From an uncultured Acetobacteraceae bacterium (GTDB lineage Bacteria; Pseudomonadota; Alphaproteobacteria; Acetobacterales; Acetobacteraceae): a stretch of DNA of 64,000 nucleotides. Both the position numbers and the translations under genes were made by a program. The notes under the pieces were generated by a model, which saw only the letters and a program-made list of their open reading frames with translations, was not told where the DNA came from and did no database searches. Within the stretch, counting starts at the first letter, position 1. Every line of letters starts with the position of its first letter. The stretch lies in assembly GCA_903924985.1 (NCBI GenBank), contig CAIYDT010000174.1:1-64000 (forward strand). Reading direction: 5' to 3'. Positions 8,360 to 17,836 of this stretch are shown in pieces.

Positions 8360-10321
8360 ATGGCGACGGTCGAGACCCTCGGCAAGTACGAGATCAAGCG
8401 TCAACTCGGTAAGGGCGCGATGGGAACGGTCTATGAAGGCTGGGATCCCATCATCGAACGGCGCGTGGCGATCAAAACCGTCAACCTGCCGGACGCCTCC
8501 GACCCCGAAACCGAGGAAGCGCTTGCCCGCTTCCGGCGGGAGGCGCAGGCCGCCGGCCGTCTGACGCATCCCAACATCGTTGGCGTGTTCGATTACGGCG
8601 AAACCGGCGATGTCGCGTACATTGTCATGGAATATATCGACGGCCCGCCACTGAAAAATCTGCTCGACAAGCAGGAACGTTTCACCATCCCCAACACCGT
8701 CCGTATCATGGACGACCTGTTGGCGGGCCTTCAGTTCAGCCATGATCGCGGCGTCGTGCACCGCGACATCAAGCCGGCGAATCTCATGCTGACCAGCGGC
8801 GGTCAGGCCAAGATCGCCGACTTCGGCATCGCCCGGATCGAAAGCTCCTCCATGACCCAGGCGGGGACCGTGCTGGGCACGCCCGCCTACATGTCCCCCG
8901 AACAGATCATGGGGCAGGTGGTCGATGCGCGGTCGGACATCTATTCGTCCGGCGTGCTGCTGTATCAGTTGCTGACCGGCGAACGCCCTTTCGAGGGCGG
9001 CATGTCGGCCATTATGCACAAGGCGCTGAACACCGAACCGCCTTTGCCCTCGCAAATTTCCGTGACCGCGCCGGCCGCGTTCGACGCCGTGGTGCGCAAG
9101 GCAATGGCAAAACGGCCGGAAGACCGCTTCGCGAACGCCGCCGATTTCGCTGTCGCGATCCGCAATGCCGCCGACGGGCGCGCCCTGGTGGAGGAAGAGT
9201 CAGACGACCATGAGGCGACGATGATCGCCCCCCCCCGTTCCGCGACTACCCGGTCCGCGCCGCCGCCGGCCGCTCGCCCCACGGGCCCGCAACCCGCCAG
9301 GGCAACCCCCGCAGCCACCGCGCCCGCCAAAAAATCCTCGATGCCGCTGATCGCCGGTGCGGTTGCCGCGGTGGTCCTGTTGTTGGGCGGGGGGGCTTTC
9401 CTTTTCCTGTCCGGCCCCTCCACGCCCGAGAAACCGGTTGCGTCGATCGCGCCGCCGCCCGTGACTCCGCCACTGGTCGTTACGCCCCCGCCGCCCCCAC
9501 AGCCGGTCCCGCAGCCGTCGGTGGTCCAGCCTGCCCCCCCGACACCGCAACCTGCGCAACCGGTCGTCGCACCTCCCCCACTGCCGGCGCCCGATCCGAC
9601 CAGTCCAGCGGCGCTGGAAGCTTTGCGCGGCCAGATCGCGCAACTTCTCGCGGCGCAGCGGTGTGCCGCGATCGACGGCGATCTCAGCGCCTCGGGTGTG
9701 GCGACGCTAAAAGGCGCGGCGGGCCCTCCGACACCGGATTCGTTGCGCAATGGCCTCGCCAGCATGGCTGTCCCGGGCGGGGTCAACTGGCAGGTTGCCA
9801 ACGTCGATCCATTGTTCTGCTCCGCGCTCGACATTCTCCAGCCGGTCATGCGCGGCTTCGGCAGGAATGAAATGGGTTTGGCACTGAACCTGGCAGACGC
9901 CAAGACACTCTTGAAGGACGGCGAACGCATTCGTCCGCGCCTTGTCACGGCGGATTTCAAGGGGGCGTTGCGAGTCGACTACGTGGCACACGACGGCAAC
10001 GTGCTGCACCTCTATCCGCAGACCGCCGATGCCAAACAGGGCATCGCGGCGGATCCGTCCACCCGCCTCTTCAACCCCGGCGAGCCGGTCAATCTGGGCG
10101 AAGTCAGCCAGGGCCACCCCGCCTGGGAAGTGGGGGAGCCATACGGGGCGGACCTGATCGTCGCCATCCAGTCCACGCAGCCGCTCTTCGACCGGCCGCG
10201 CCCATCGAACGTTGAGGCGATCGCGGACTACCTGCGCGATCTGCGGGTCGCGGTCGAAGCCGCCCGCAAGCGAGGCCGTGTCATCGGCAATCTGCTTATG
10301 CTGGACACCGTCCCGAAGTAG
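8360..10321 (+). CDS. ppkA: T6SS serine/threonine kinase, PpkA-like
   Basis: A 653-aa membrane Ser/Thr kinase that probably starts the phosphorylation switch of the neighbouring type VI secretion system. The kinase domain covers about residues 9-270: glycine loop LGKGAMGTVYEG, ATP lysine in VAIK (Lys39), HRDIKPANL around 134, DFGIARI around 154 and GTPAYMSPEQ. A Pro/Ala linker leads to one membrane segment at about 327-350, then a long proline-rich stretch. The C-terminal, presumably periplasmic, domain of about 230 residues resembles DUF4384-type sensor domains. Its place in the T6SS locus with a PP2C phosphatase and an FHA protein supports the PpkA role. The ATG has a GGGAG site. Confidence 0.87.
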   Translation: MATVETLGKYEIKRQLGKGAMGTVYEGWDPIIERRVAIKTVNLPDASDPETEEALARFRREAQAAGRLTHPNIVGVFDYGETGDVAYIVMEYIDGPPLKNLLDKQERFTIPNTVRIMDDLLAGLQFSHDRGVVHRDIKPANLMLTSGGQAKIADFGIARIESSSMTQAGTVLGTPAYMSPEQIMGQVVDARSDIYSSGVLLYQLLTGERPFEGGMSAIMHKALNTEPPLPSQISVTAPAAFDAVVRKAMAKRPEDRFANAADFAVAIRNAADGRALVEEESDDHEATMIAPPRSATTRSAPPPAARPTGPQPARATPAATAPAKKSSMPLIAGAVAAVVLLLGGGAFLFLSGPSTPEKPVASIAPPPVTPPLVVTPPPPPQPVPQPSVVQPAPPTPQPAQPVVAPPPLPAPDPTSPAALEALRGQIAQLLAAQRCAAIDGDLSASGVATLKGAAGPPTPDSLRNGLASMAVPGGVNWQVANVDPLFCSALDILQPVMRGFGRNEMGLALNLADAKTLLKDGERIRPRLVTADFKGALRVDYVAHDGNVLHLYPQTADAKQGIAADPSTRLFNPGEPVNLGEVSQGHPAWEVGEPYGADLIVAIQSTQPLFDRPRPSNVEAIADYLRDLRVAVEAARKRGRVIGNLLMLDTVPK

Positions 10322-10385
10322 CCACCGCAGTGAGAGCCGATCTCGGAAGAGCGCGCTGATAGATTACGGTCAGCCGAAAAGCGCT

Positions 10386-11414
10386 CTAGTGAGCGGAGGC
10401 TTTCTCGACGCCAGACAGTGCCGGCGACGAGTCGCGCAGCCAGGCTGCCGGCATATCGCGGAGGAAAATCGCCCGCAGATCCGATCGCCGAGCCTCGGTC
10501 ATACCCACCATCGCGGGCGTAAAGAACGCGGGGTTGAAGGTGAATACCAAATAAGCCTGCGCCTCGTTTTCCATCAGATCTTCAAGGCTGGAATCGTAGG
10601 CCGCGGATCGCAGGTATTTTCGCACGGCGTCCCGCTCCGCCGCTGTCAGAACCGCCGTCCAGAACTGGTGTGTATAGGTAACGTAGTCCGGGTTGCTGAA
10701 ATACTCGCCGTGCGACAATTCGTGATGCAGGATCGTGGCTCTGGCTTCCGCCGTCACCTGCGCATCGGCGCCGACTCGCGGCACCGATATAAGCCCGCCG
10801 GTTTTTCCGTCCACCAGCCAGCCCTCTTGCAGCATCAAACGTCGGAGCGCCTCTTCCTGCTGGTTGAGCGTGACGCGATCCCGGTCGGCCAGCTTGAAAA
10901 ATTTGGCGACGGTCGCCGCGCTGTAGTCGTGGCCATAATAAAATGTTTCGGTCGTATCGCCACCCGACCGGACGATCTGCTCCAGTTCGGCGTCGGTCAG
11001 CAGGCGGTCGTGCGGTGCCTGCGCTTTCTCCACGAAAGCGCCGAGCCGGTTCAGCATCAGGCCTTGCTCGAGCAACGACGAGAAATCGAGAACCAAAATG
11101 TTCGGATTGGCGGCCGCCCGGAAAATGGTCAGCCCCCCCCGTGTGTTGTCCCGAATTTGGGCCTCTGTCGCCGTTTGGATTGCGAATTCGGGCGATCGCG
11201 GCACGGCGGGTGGGTTGGGTATCGCCTGGGGCTGCACGACAACCGGCGCCGGGTGCGGCCAAAACAACCACCCGATTGTCCCAGCGCTCACACCGACCGC
11301 CAGCGCCCCTGCAAACACGAAGCCTAACCCGCGATGCATCCGGCGGGCCGGTGGTAGGCCCGGCTTGCGTACGATCTTGACGGTAGCATCGTCGTCTGGG
11401 GCAGCGGGCTTCAT
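10386..11414 (-). CDS. membrane-anchored putative HExxH metalloprotease
   Basis: A 342-aa protein I cannot assign to a named family. Residues 1-30 are basic and cytoplasmic, 31-52 form one membrane segment, and a Pro/Val-rich linker leads to a large domain on the far side of the membrane. That domain contains ATILHHELSHGEYF, an HExxH zinc-protease motif (His231, Glu232, His235). About 46 residues later LMENEAQAYL supplies a glutamate that could be the third ligand, as in gluzincins. The ATG at 11414 is chosen over one 24 bp upstream because it begins the basic N-terminus directly. It faces ppkA and lies upstream of nothing but T6SS genes, so it may process a cell-wall, effector or sheath-related substrate. 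Protease activity is inferred from the motif only. Confidence 0.6.
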   Translation of the reverse strand: MKPAAPDDDATVKIVRKPGLPPARRMHRGLGFVFAGALAVGVSAGTIGWLFWPHPAPVVVQPQAIPNPPAVPRSPEFAIQTATEAQIRDNTRGGLTIFRAAANPNILVLDFSSLLEQGLMLNRLGAFVEKAQAPHDRLLTDAELEQIVRSGGDTTETFYYGHDYSAATVAKFFKLADRDRVTLNQQEEALRRLMLQEGWLVDGKTGGLISVPRVGADAQVTAEARATILHHELSHGEYFSNPDYVTYTHQFWTAVLTAAERDAVRKYLRSAAYDSSLEDLMENEAQAYLVFTFNPAFFTPAMVGMTEARRSDLRAIFLRDMPAAWLRDSSPALSGVEKASAH

Positions 11415-11454
11415 TGCCGCGACCCTACCGCGCGTCACCGCGGGTGGAAAGGAA

Positions 11455-12063
11455 TCAAGCGCCCAAATTGACGACCAACACGCGTCTGTTACGTGGTTCG
11501 GGCGTCTGCGCCGGCGTCGGTACCGCGAGGTCTTCCTCGCCCTTGCCTATCGCCTGCAGACGCGACGCGTCCACACCGAAATGGCTGGTGATGTAGGTCA
11601 CCACGGCCTGAGCGCGCTGTTGCGACAGCAATTGGTTGGCTTCCGGGGTACCGACGGTATCCGTATGCCCTTCGATCCGGAACTTGTAGCCGGCCAGATC
11701 GTTGCTGCTGAGCGCGCGGCCCAGCTCGTTCAACGCCTGCACCGCCTGCGGCGTCAGATCGGCGGACCCGCTGGCGAAATTGACCGTCAAATTGGCCGAT
11801 GGCGCGGCGGACGGGCTCGGCTGAGCCGCCATCGCATGACCGACGGCATGCGGCTGCCCGGCAGTGGCAGGTGCCATCGGCGCTGGGGCAACCCCCAACC
11901 GGATGCCACGTGTTCCACCAGCAGCCAGATTGCCGGAGGGTTTCAGCGAGTTGATGATTTGGTCTGCCGACGGGCTGCTCTGCGCAAGTACGGGCAGACC
12001 GGCGAGGACCAATGGCAACATGACAAAAGGTGCGAGAAATTTACGCACGGCAGTATCCTTCAT
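11455..12063 (-). CDS. OmpA-family peptidoglycan-binding protein
   Basis: A 202-aa exported protein. Residues 1-27 form a signal peptide ending in VLA, and a Pro/Ala linker follows. The C-terminal OmpA domain (about 95-200) shows FASGSADLTP, the core IEGHTDTVGTPEANQLLS and NRRVLVVNLG. These bind the diaminopimelate of peptidoglycan. No lipobox is present, so it is probably periplasmic. It lies in the T6SS locus, where a separate OmpA protein may help anchor the envelope complex even though TssL here also has its own OmpA domain. It starts 92 bp after the methyltransferase gene and is followed by the HExxH gene, so the two may be co-transcribed. Confidence 0.85.
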   Translation of the reverse strand: MKDTAVRKFLAPFVMLPLVLAGLPVLAQSSPSADQIINSLKPSGNLAAGGTRGIRLGVAPAPMAPATAGQPHAVGHAMAAQPSPSAAPSANLTVNFASGSADLTPQAVQALNELGRALSSNDLAGYKFRIEGHTDTVGTPEANQLLSQQRAQAVVTYITSHFGVDASRLQAIGKGEEDLAVPTPAQTPEPRNRRVLVVNLGA

Positions 12064-12154
12064 AGACCAGATGTACTAGTATATCACCTTCCCATTCCCA
12101 TGTCATGAGAACTAAATCACAATTTCGCAGCCTCGCCCCGCACACCGTCCGAGA

Positions 12155-13642
12155 TCAATAGACTCCCGCGGCACGCAGCACCGGCAGGCGAGTTAGTATG
12201 ATCGCGTCGATCGCAGCCCGCTGATCCGGCGCCAGTCCCAGCAGTTCGGCCAAACGATCCACGTCACTGTTACCTTGCCCGGCCTGATCGGCGACGAACA
12301 TCTCCAACAGGTTGGCGGGCATTCCTGTTCCCATCCGTGAGCTTGCCGCCGCGGCTTGGCGATTGATGCTCTCGGTTCGCCGCAGGCGGCGAAGGGCGAC
12401 CTGATTAAACCGCATCGCCGCCGCGCCCGGGCCGGCCCCTGAACGCACCGCCGGCTCCGCGAAGCCCAATCCGACCAAGATCCCGATCAGTTCGGCCGGA
12501 TTGTCGCGCCGGCCCTGGACCCGATCGGCGTGTAGCAGATCGATCACCCGCTTGGGTCCATCCGCCATGGCTTCCACGATCGGCTGGTAGAAGGCCTGGC
12601 TCAGTTCCACCTTGCCCGCGGGAATGCTGGCTTCCAGCGGCAATTCGTCCGGCGGAATCGCCATCCCGATGCTCACATCCATCAAGGCGGCGTCCCGGGT
12701 CGCCGGGGTCATCCGTCGGGCACCGCGCATGAACACATCGTGCCGCAGTGCCCGGTCGATACACATGTCCTTCACCAGTTCGCGCATCAGAGGGTCGTCG
12801 AACCGTTGCTGCACGGCCACCTGCGGGCCGGTCAGCGTCAAGCCCGGGAAGTTTTCGATCAGCTGGGACGCCCCAACCCATTCCAGCTTCGCGTCCCCGA
12901 AGGCAGCCGCGACGTCGGCCATGAAGCTTGGTTTCCAGTGGCCGTTCATCAGCTCGTGCGCCAAATATGAGACTGGCAGCTGGCTAAGCTGCTCCAGTAT
13001 CTGCCCGGTCGCCGCTGGCTGCCGGAGATGGAGCGCCTCCGTCGCCAGTAAATTTTGCGCGAGCTTGATCCCCTCTTCGGCTTGCCTGTCGCTGCGCCCC
13101 GCCAGCAAGCGCCCGGAGTCGTGGATCAGCCGCTGCATGCCCAACCGCGCGCCCCAGGCCGGCAACACGTTGTAGCTGACATGTACGATCCCGCCCGCCC
13201 GCACCTTATCGCGGAGCAGCCGGACGATGCCGGCCTGCACGGCCGGGGACACCCAGGTCCAAACGCCGTGCAATGTCACAAAATCTGCCTGAGGGATGTC
13301 CCGCGCCGCGGGATCCTCGGCCAGAGTAGCCAGATCCGCTTCCAAAAAGGTGACGTTTTCCAGCCGTGCTTCCGCCGCCCAGGCGCGCGCCGCGGCAATG
13401 TGCGCCGGGTTGAAGTCGATGGCCGTGATCCGCCAGGTCGGGTTGCTCGCAGCCAGCAGCAGGGCGGCGTATCCCTGGCCGCACCCGAGTTCCAGCACAT
13501 GGACGGGATCGTCGCCCGCCGGCATCGTGGTCTCGGCGCCGTTCATCAGGCACGCCAGAGCCAAAATGGCCGGGGATTGCTGGCGGTACCAACCGCTCAG
13601 GTAGGTGATGTCGGTGATGTAGCCGCTGCTCCAGGCGCTCAT
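12155..13642 (-). CDS. SAM methyltransferase with methyltransferase-regulatory domain
   Basis: A 495-aa protein. The N-terminal class I methyltransferase domain has the SAM motif VLELGCGQGYAALLLA at residues 49-64 and the acidic strand end ITAIDFNPAHIAAAR. The middle (about 200-330) matches the domain called methyltransferase regulatory domain, and the C-terminal 150 residues form a helical part of unknown role. Its ATG overlaps the tssG stop in an ATGA at 13639-13642, so it is translated with the T6SS baseplate genes. Such a protein is not a core T6SS part. It may modify a T6SS component or an effector. The target is unknown. Confidence 0.75.
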   Translation of the reverse strand: MSAWSSGYITDITYLSGWYRQQSPAILALACLMNGAETTMPAGDDPVHVLELGCGQGYAALLLAASNPTWRITAIDFNPAHIAAARAWAAEARLENVTFLEADLATLAEDPAARDIPQADFVTLHGVWTWVSPAVQAGIVRLLRDKVRAGGIVHVSYNVLPAWGARLGMQRLIHDSGRLLAGRSDRQAEEGIKLAQNLLATEALHLRQPAATGQILEQLSQLPVSYLAHELMNGHWKPSFMADVAAAFGDAKLEWVGASQLIENFPGLTLTGPQVAVQQRFDDPLMRELVKDMCIDRALRHDVFMRGARRMTPATRDAALMDVSIGMAIPPDELPLEASIPAGKVELSQAFYQPIVEAMADGPKRVIDLLHADRVQGRRDNPAELIGILVGLGFAEPAVRSGAGPGAAAMRFNQVALRRLRRTESINRQAAAASSRMGTGMPANLLEMFVADQAGQGNSDVDRLAELLGLAPDQRAAIDAIILTRLPVLRAAGVY

Positions 13643-14682
13643 GACGCCAACTGACCGAGTGCGCTTTGACGAGCCTCGATGACCTCAGCTTCGAACATGG
13701 CATCCGCGGCGTCGCCGCGCTTGGACAAGGCACCCGAGGACGAGGGTAACCAGGTGTTCCACCCCAGCCGCGGCGCCGGGTCCGCATCCGCGTTCATCCG
13801 CAACGGGGGAATGTCCTCGGCCTGGAGTATCGGATTGATGGCGAAGCCTTGCTCGAACCCGACATAGGCGCGCACGAGCGACACCAACCGGTGCAGCGCG
13901 ACCCGATCCGGCAGCAAACGCTCGAAGCCCGCGCGATCCAAGGGGCCGATGCGCAGGATGAACCGGGCCTGCGGGTCCCAGGCGCGTACCCCCGCCGAGG
14001 CATCCACCCCCAGCCGGGCAAACACGCCGAATGCGCCGATCCGGGTGCGCTGGTCGGGCGGCAGGTTCAACCAGGCGCCGGCAAATTCCACGATCTCCAC
14101 CCGCATCCCCAGAAAATCGGAGATGAGCGCCCGCAACCGCTCCGCCGACCGGGGGCGCATCGCAAACAGGCCCGCGTAATGCAGGATGGGTTCGGTTCCG
14201 GTCAGCAGCCGGGGTGTCAAATGGGGCGTGCCGTAGCCGGTCAGTGCCAACAGCACCTGCGTGATCGGATCCGTTTCGGGTTGTGTGCGAAGCGCCGCCG
14301 TCTCCGCCGCCGGGGCGGGCCGGTACTTGATCGTCGCTCTGGCGAAAAACGCCACGAACCGGTGCGACAGCATGTCCAGAAAATCGTGCAGCGCGGTCGA
14401 CCGGCCACGCAGGGTCTGTGTCACGAATTCGGTGTAATGCCTGGGCAAAACGCCGGATGGCCCGGTCAACCCCATCAGTCCCAGGGTGACGTCCGGCCGA
14501 CCTTCTCCATGCAACCGCAAAACGTCGGCCGCGGGATAAACAAGCCCGGCCGGGGTCCGGAACCGCGCCGCATCGGCCGGATCCTCGACCTTCCCGGCGC
14601 GCGTCAGAATCCGAATGGCCGCGTCGAACCGGAACTTGCGCGGCGTTTCCTTCAATGTGATGAGGACGGACCGCATGGTCAT
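13639..14682 (-). CDS. tssG: T6SS baseplate subunit TssG
   Basis: A 347-aa TssG (ImpH/VasB) protein, part of the TssEFGK baseplate wedge. The start MTMRSVLITLKE lies at 14682, where ATGA overlaps the tssF stop; a longer frame to 14715 would run deep into tssF without a ribosome site. Family features are the N-terminal RFRTPAGLVYPAADV, LGLMGLTGPSGVLPRHYTE, FLDMLSHRFVAFF and the C-terminal LGWNTWL. It lies directly after tssF, as in nearly all T6SS loci. Confidence 0.92.
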   Translation of the reverse strand: MTMRSVLITLKETPRKFRFDAAIRILTRAGKVEDPADAARFRTPAGLVYPAADVLRLHGEGRPDVTLGLMGLTGPSGVLPRHYTEFVTQTLRGRSTALHDFLDMLSHRFVAFFARATIKYRPAPAAETAALRTQPETDPITQVLLALTGYGTPHLTPRLLTGTEPILHYAGLFAMRPRSAERLRALISDFLGMRVEIVEFAGAWLNLPPDQRTRIGAFGVFARLGVDASAGVRAWDPQARFILRIGPLDRAGFERLLPDRVALHRLVSLVRAYVGFEQGFAINPILQAEDIPPLRMNADADPAPRLGWNTWLPSSSGALSKRGDAADAMFEAEVIEARQSALGQLAS

Positions 14683-16499
14683 ATCAGATCGCGGGTGCCG
14701 CTCCGCGCCGGCCATGCGGCGGCCGTCCCGGGGCGGCCACGCAGCACGGCTTTGGTGCGGGTGAAGCTGTTCAATGTACCATGCAGCGCGAAAAACCGCT
14801 CCAGAACCGAGGCCAGTAAATAAAGCCCCGCTACCTGCCAGGAGCGCGGGTCGAACTCCAGGGTGATGTCCAACCCGCGGCAGAACGCGCCGCTATGGCC
14901 GGGCGCACGCGCCACGCCTGGTGCGGAAGAGATGCTGGTGAGCGCTTCGATGCTCAAATGCGTCTCGGCAGTTTCCCTGAGATCGTACAGCCGCAGAATC
15001 TCCTTCACCGCATTGGCGCCGTCGGTGCCGCCAGTCACCGACAGATGCCCGACCGCGAGATGCGAGATCAGCCGCCAGAAGCTTTTGTCCCGCAATTGGG
15101 GACGCAAGGTCTGCGTGGGTGCCGTCACCGGCACGATGGAGGCGACTGCCGCGGATCCCTCGATCATCCGCATGCGGGGATGGCCGCCGCCGAACGGCAA
15201 ATCGGTCGGCAGATCGCGATTGACGCACAGCGCGTCGACCGACAGCACCGTATCGGCCGGCTTGTCGGGATCGAAGGCGGGGTCATGCGGTGCGATATAC
15301 ACCTCGGTTCCTGGCACACCGGGCGCCGCCGCCCGCCGGGTAGTGTGGTAGAAGCCGCCCGGTACCCCCGGCTGCGTGTCGGACTCCGACAAACGGTGGA
15401 ACGGGCGCCAGGGACGGAACGATCCGTCGGCCAGATTCTCCCGCACCCGCGTAACGGACCAAATCTCCGACGCGCGCGGCCTTCGGGCATCCGCGACCAC
15501 GCGATACTCGGTATCGGTGTGGGTCAACCGCACCGGGTCGCAGCGCTGCGGGAACAGATTGATCAGCGGCGTGCAGCCCAGCGCCATGGATGGCTGTCCC
15601 ACCATGCGCTCCAGTTCCGGCGCGGGACGGTCGAGGTAGACGAAAATCTCCAGCTTATTGCCGCCGGACGCCATGGTCTTGGCATCGATGCCGGTAAAAT
15701 CCACGAACAAAAACTTATCGGGGAACGCGAAGTATTCCGTCAGCAGCCGAAAACCGGAGAAGCCGCGCGCCGTCCAGGGCAATAGCGCTTCGTCGTCCGA
15801 AAAGCCCGCAGGCTGAATATTCGTCGCTGGCACGATCACCGGCGCGGGATCGGCGGCGCTGTCGGCATAGGCGACGGACATGGTGTGCCCGCACAACAAT
15901 TCGTATAACGGCAAGGTCTGGTTCGACGGCCCGCGCAGAAAAAAGCGCAACCGGTCGACGCCAAGCTGGTTGAAGGTCACGTCGGGGGCGAGGCATTTCA
16001 GCGTGATGCGCAGCATCGCGGCCGCACCCGAGGCAGACGGGTTGGCGGGCGCCACGATGGGCAAGCCAGTCAGCCGCACATTCTCCACCTCGATGGGCCA
16101 AAGCGTGACGGCGGAGGTGGAACGGTAGTGCAACGCTTCCCCATGCACGGGCTCGCTGTCGAAAGCGATGCCGGATTGCAGCTTGGCCGGCAGCAGCAGG
16201 CTCGCCTGGCAATTGAGTTGCACGACGATGCAGGACGGCATCGGCGCCAGATAATGCGGATACAGCAGACCCAGCAGCGCATCGGTGAGTTCGGGAAATT
16301 CGTCGTCCAGCCGGTGGTGCACGCGTGCCGCCAGGAACGCCACGCCCTCCAGCAGGCGCGCCACATGCGGATCGTCCACCGCATCAGCCGACAGCCGTAG
16401 CCGCCCGGCGATTTTCGGGTGCGTGTCGGCAAACTCCGCGGCGAGCCTTTTGATCGCCGTCAGCTCACGATCGTAATAAGGAAGCAGCGTGTCAGACAT
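14679..16499 (-). CDS. tssF: T6SS baseplate subunit TssF
   Basis: A 606-aa TssF (ImpG/VasA) baseplate protein of normal length. The N-terminal YYDRELTAIKRLAAEFA and HPKIAGRLRL, then DPHVARLLEGVAFLAARV and ELTDALLGLLYPHYLAPMPS, are the family's hallmark first 90 residues. Two copies of TssF with one TssG form the wedge that contacts the VgrG spike. It starts 8 bp after the tssE stop and overlaps tssG by 4 bp. Confidence 0.95.
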   Translation of the reverse strand: MSDTLLPYYDRELTAIKRLAAEFADTHPKIAGRLRLSADAVDDPHVARLLEGVAFLAARVHHRLDDEFPELTDALLGLLYPHYLAPMPSCIVVQLNCQASLLLPAKLQSGIAFDSEPVHGEALHYRSTSAVTLWPIEVENVRLTGLPIVAPANPSASGAAAMLRITLKCLAPDVTFNQLGVDRLRFFLRGPSNQTLPLYELLCGHTMSVAYADSAADPAPVIVPATNIQPAGFSDDEALLPWTARGFSGFRLLTEYFAFPDKFLFVDFTGIDAKTMASGGNKLEIFVYLDRPAPELERMVGQPSMALGCTPLINLFPQRCDPVRLTHTDTEYRVVADARRPRASEIWSVTRVRENLADGSFRPWRPFHRLSESDTQPGVPGGFYHTTRRAAAPGVPGTEVYIAPHDPAFDPDKPADTVLSVDALCVNRDLPTDLPFGGGHPRMRMIEGSAAVASIVPVTAPTQTLRPQLRDKSFWRLISHLAVGHLSVTGGTDGANAVKEILRLYDLRETAETHLSIEALTSISSAPGVARAPGHSGAFCRGLDITLEFDPRSWQVAGLYLLASVLERFFALHGTLNSFTRTKAVLRGRPGTAAAWPARSGTRDLI

Positions 16500-16507
16500 G
16501 GGTCGTG

Positions 16508-17023
16508 TTATCCGGCATCGTTGGTCCGCACGACGATATGGTCGGTCGTGGGGTCGATGATCGTGTCGAAGGTAATCGGCTCGGGCATCGGTTCGGCATG
16601 CAGCACTGCGTCGATTCGCAACCGCAAGGTGGCTTCCAGCCGTTCGGCGGCCTCGATCAAGGCGACGCGCACGGACAGGAAGCGCGGTTCGAAGGCCAGG
16701 ATCGCTTCCTCGATGTCCAGCCGCAAATCCTCCCGCCGGTTGGCATCGTTGAACGCGCCGGACGTGAAATCCGGGATTCCATAACCGATCGGCGACACGG
16801 CCAGCTCGGTCAGCGACGCCGGCCAGGATTTCCAGCAGCGCCGCGCATTCAACAGGGACTCAAGATCCCGCCGAACGGACTGGCGCAGCGCCACCATGGA
16901 TTCCGACGCCGAAATCGGCGGATCGCGGGTTTGATCGGGCGCATCGTCGATCAGCCGGTCGAGCAGCGGTACCAGAACGCGTGCGGCGGTGCCCCGAGTG
17001 CCAGGTCCCCCGCGGCCGCTCAT
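16508..17023 (-). CDS. tssE: T6SS baseplate subunit TssE (gp25-like)
   Basis: A 171-aa TssE (ImpF), homologous to phage T4 gp25. It nucleates sheath assembly on the baseplate. The region SVRRDLESLLNARR carries the conserved LLNTRR-like motif, here with Ala in place of Thr. It is followed by SPIGYGIPDF and the EEAILAFEPRF segment. The start at 17023 overlaps the tagJ stop as ATGA, so translation is coupled. Confidence 0.92.
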   Translation of the reverse strand: MSGRGGPGTRGTAARVLVPLLDRLIDDAPDQTRDPPISASESMVALRQSVRRDLESLLNARRCWKSWPASLTELAVSPIGYGIPDFTSGAFNDANRREDLRLDIEEAILAFEPRFLSVRVALIEAAERLEATLRLRIDAVLHAEPMPEPITFDTIIDPTTDHIVVRTNDAG

Positions 17024-17817
17024 GCACCAAACCTGAGTTCGCCGAGTTCCATGATCGCGACATCTTCCTCGCCGACCAGGAAGACACGCTGCCCAACGCC
17101 GCGCACTGGACCGCCCTCGGCCTGCTGCCAGTCGGTTTCCCGTCCCAGCCGCTGCATCTCGGTCGCGTCGTCGCCAGCGGTGTAGATCGTCGGCAAATAA
17201 ACGTCGCCGTCCGGCCCGTCGGCCACCGTCATCGACACGCGGCGATAGATCAGGTCGCGCGGCCTCTTCGGCGGATGGAATTCGGCGCTGACGACGCGTT
17301 CGGTGGGGATCCAGAAATACTTCCCAGTGGTGGTCAGCACCTCGAAATTGCCGGCCAGCAGATCGTCGACATCGCGCAAATCGTCGAACGCCACGTCGCC
17401 GTGCGTGCCGGGCGTGCGCGGCCGCGCCTCTTCGGCGGCCGCGGCCTGGCGGGCGGCCCCGGCAACGTCGCCGGCCCGCAAGGACACAAGGGCCGCAAGT
17501 TGTAGGGTTTGCGCCTCGGTCGCATCGGACAAAAGTTCTGGCACGCGCCCGTCACGGAACAATTGCCGGCGCGCCATGTCGGCACGGATCAACTGACGGA
17601 ATTCCGCCACGACCAGGGCGGCCGAGGGATCGATGGTGGAAGCGGCATCGAGCAGCACGTCCGCACGCTCCAGATTGCCGGCAAACACCAGCAGTTCGGC
17701 CAGCAGAATGCGACCCGCCAGATCCAGCGGCGTTTTGCGCACCGCCGCCTGCGCCGCGGCGACGGCATCGGTCAATCGGCCTGCTCGTAGCAGATCGGCG
17801 GCGGTCATGTCGGCCAT
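17020..17817 (-). CDS. tagJ: T6SS accessory protein TagJ (ImpE)
   Basis: A 265-aa ImpE/TagJ-family protein. The N-terminal half is helical and TPR-like: DLLRAGRLTDAVAAAQAAVR and GRILLAELLVFAGNLERADVLL. The C-terminal half has the family's GKYFWIPTERV, RPRDLIYRR and VFLVGEEDVAIMELGELRF. In some species TagJ binds the sheath protein TssB and modulates ClpV-driven sheath recycling. It follows the second tssC-like gene by 19 bp and overlaps tssE. Confidence 0.9.
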   Translation of the reverse strand: MADMTAADLLRAGRLTDAVAAAQAAVRKTPLDLAGRILLAELLVFAGNLERADVLLDAASTIDPSAALVVAEFRQLIRADMARRQLFRDGRVPELLSDATEAQTLQLAALVSLRAGDVAGAARQAAAAEEARPRTPGTHGDVAFDDLRDVDDLLAGNFEVLTTTGKYFWIPTERVVSAEFHPPKRPRDLIYRRVSMTVADGPDGDVYLPTIYTAGDDATEMQRLGRETDWQQAEGGPVRGVGQRVFLVGEEDVAIMELGELRFGA

Positions 17818-17836
17818 AGTTTTTCCCCCAAAAATG

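Noticed and set aside
10348-10387. AGAGCGC ... GCGCTCT inverted repeat between ppkA and the HExxH gene
   Set aside because: A 26-base loop and no T tract; it also runs into the stop region of the HExxH gene, so not a convincing terminator.
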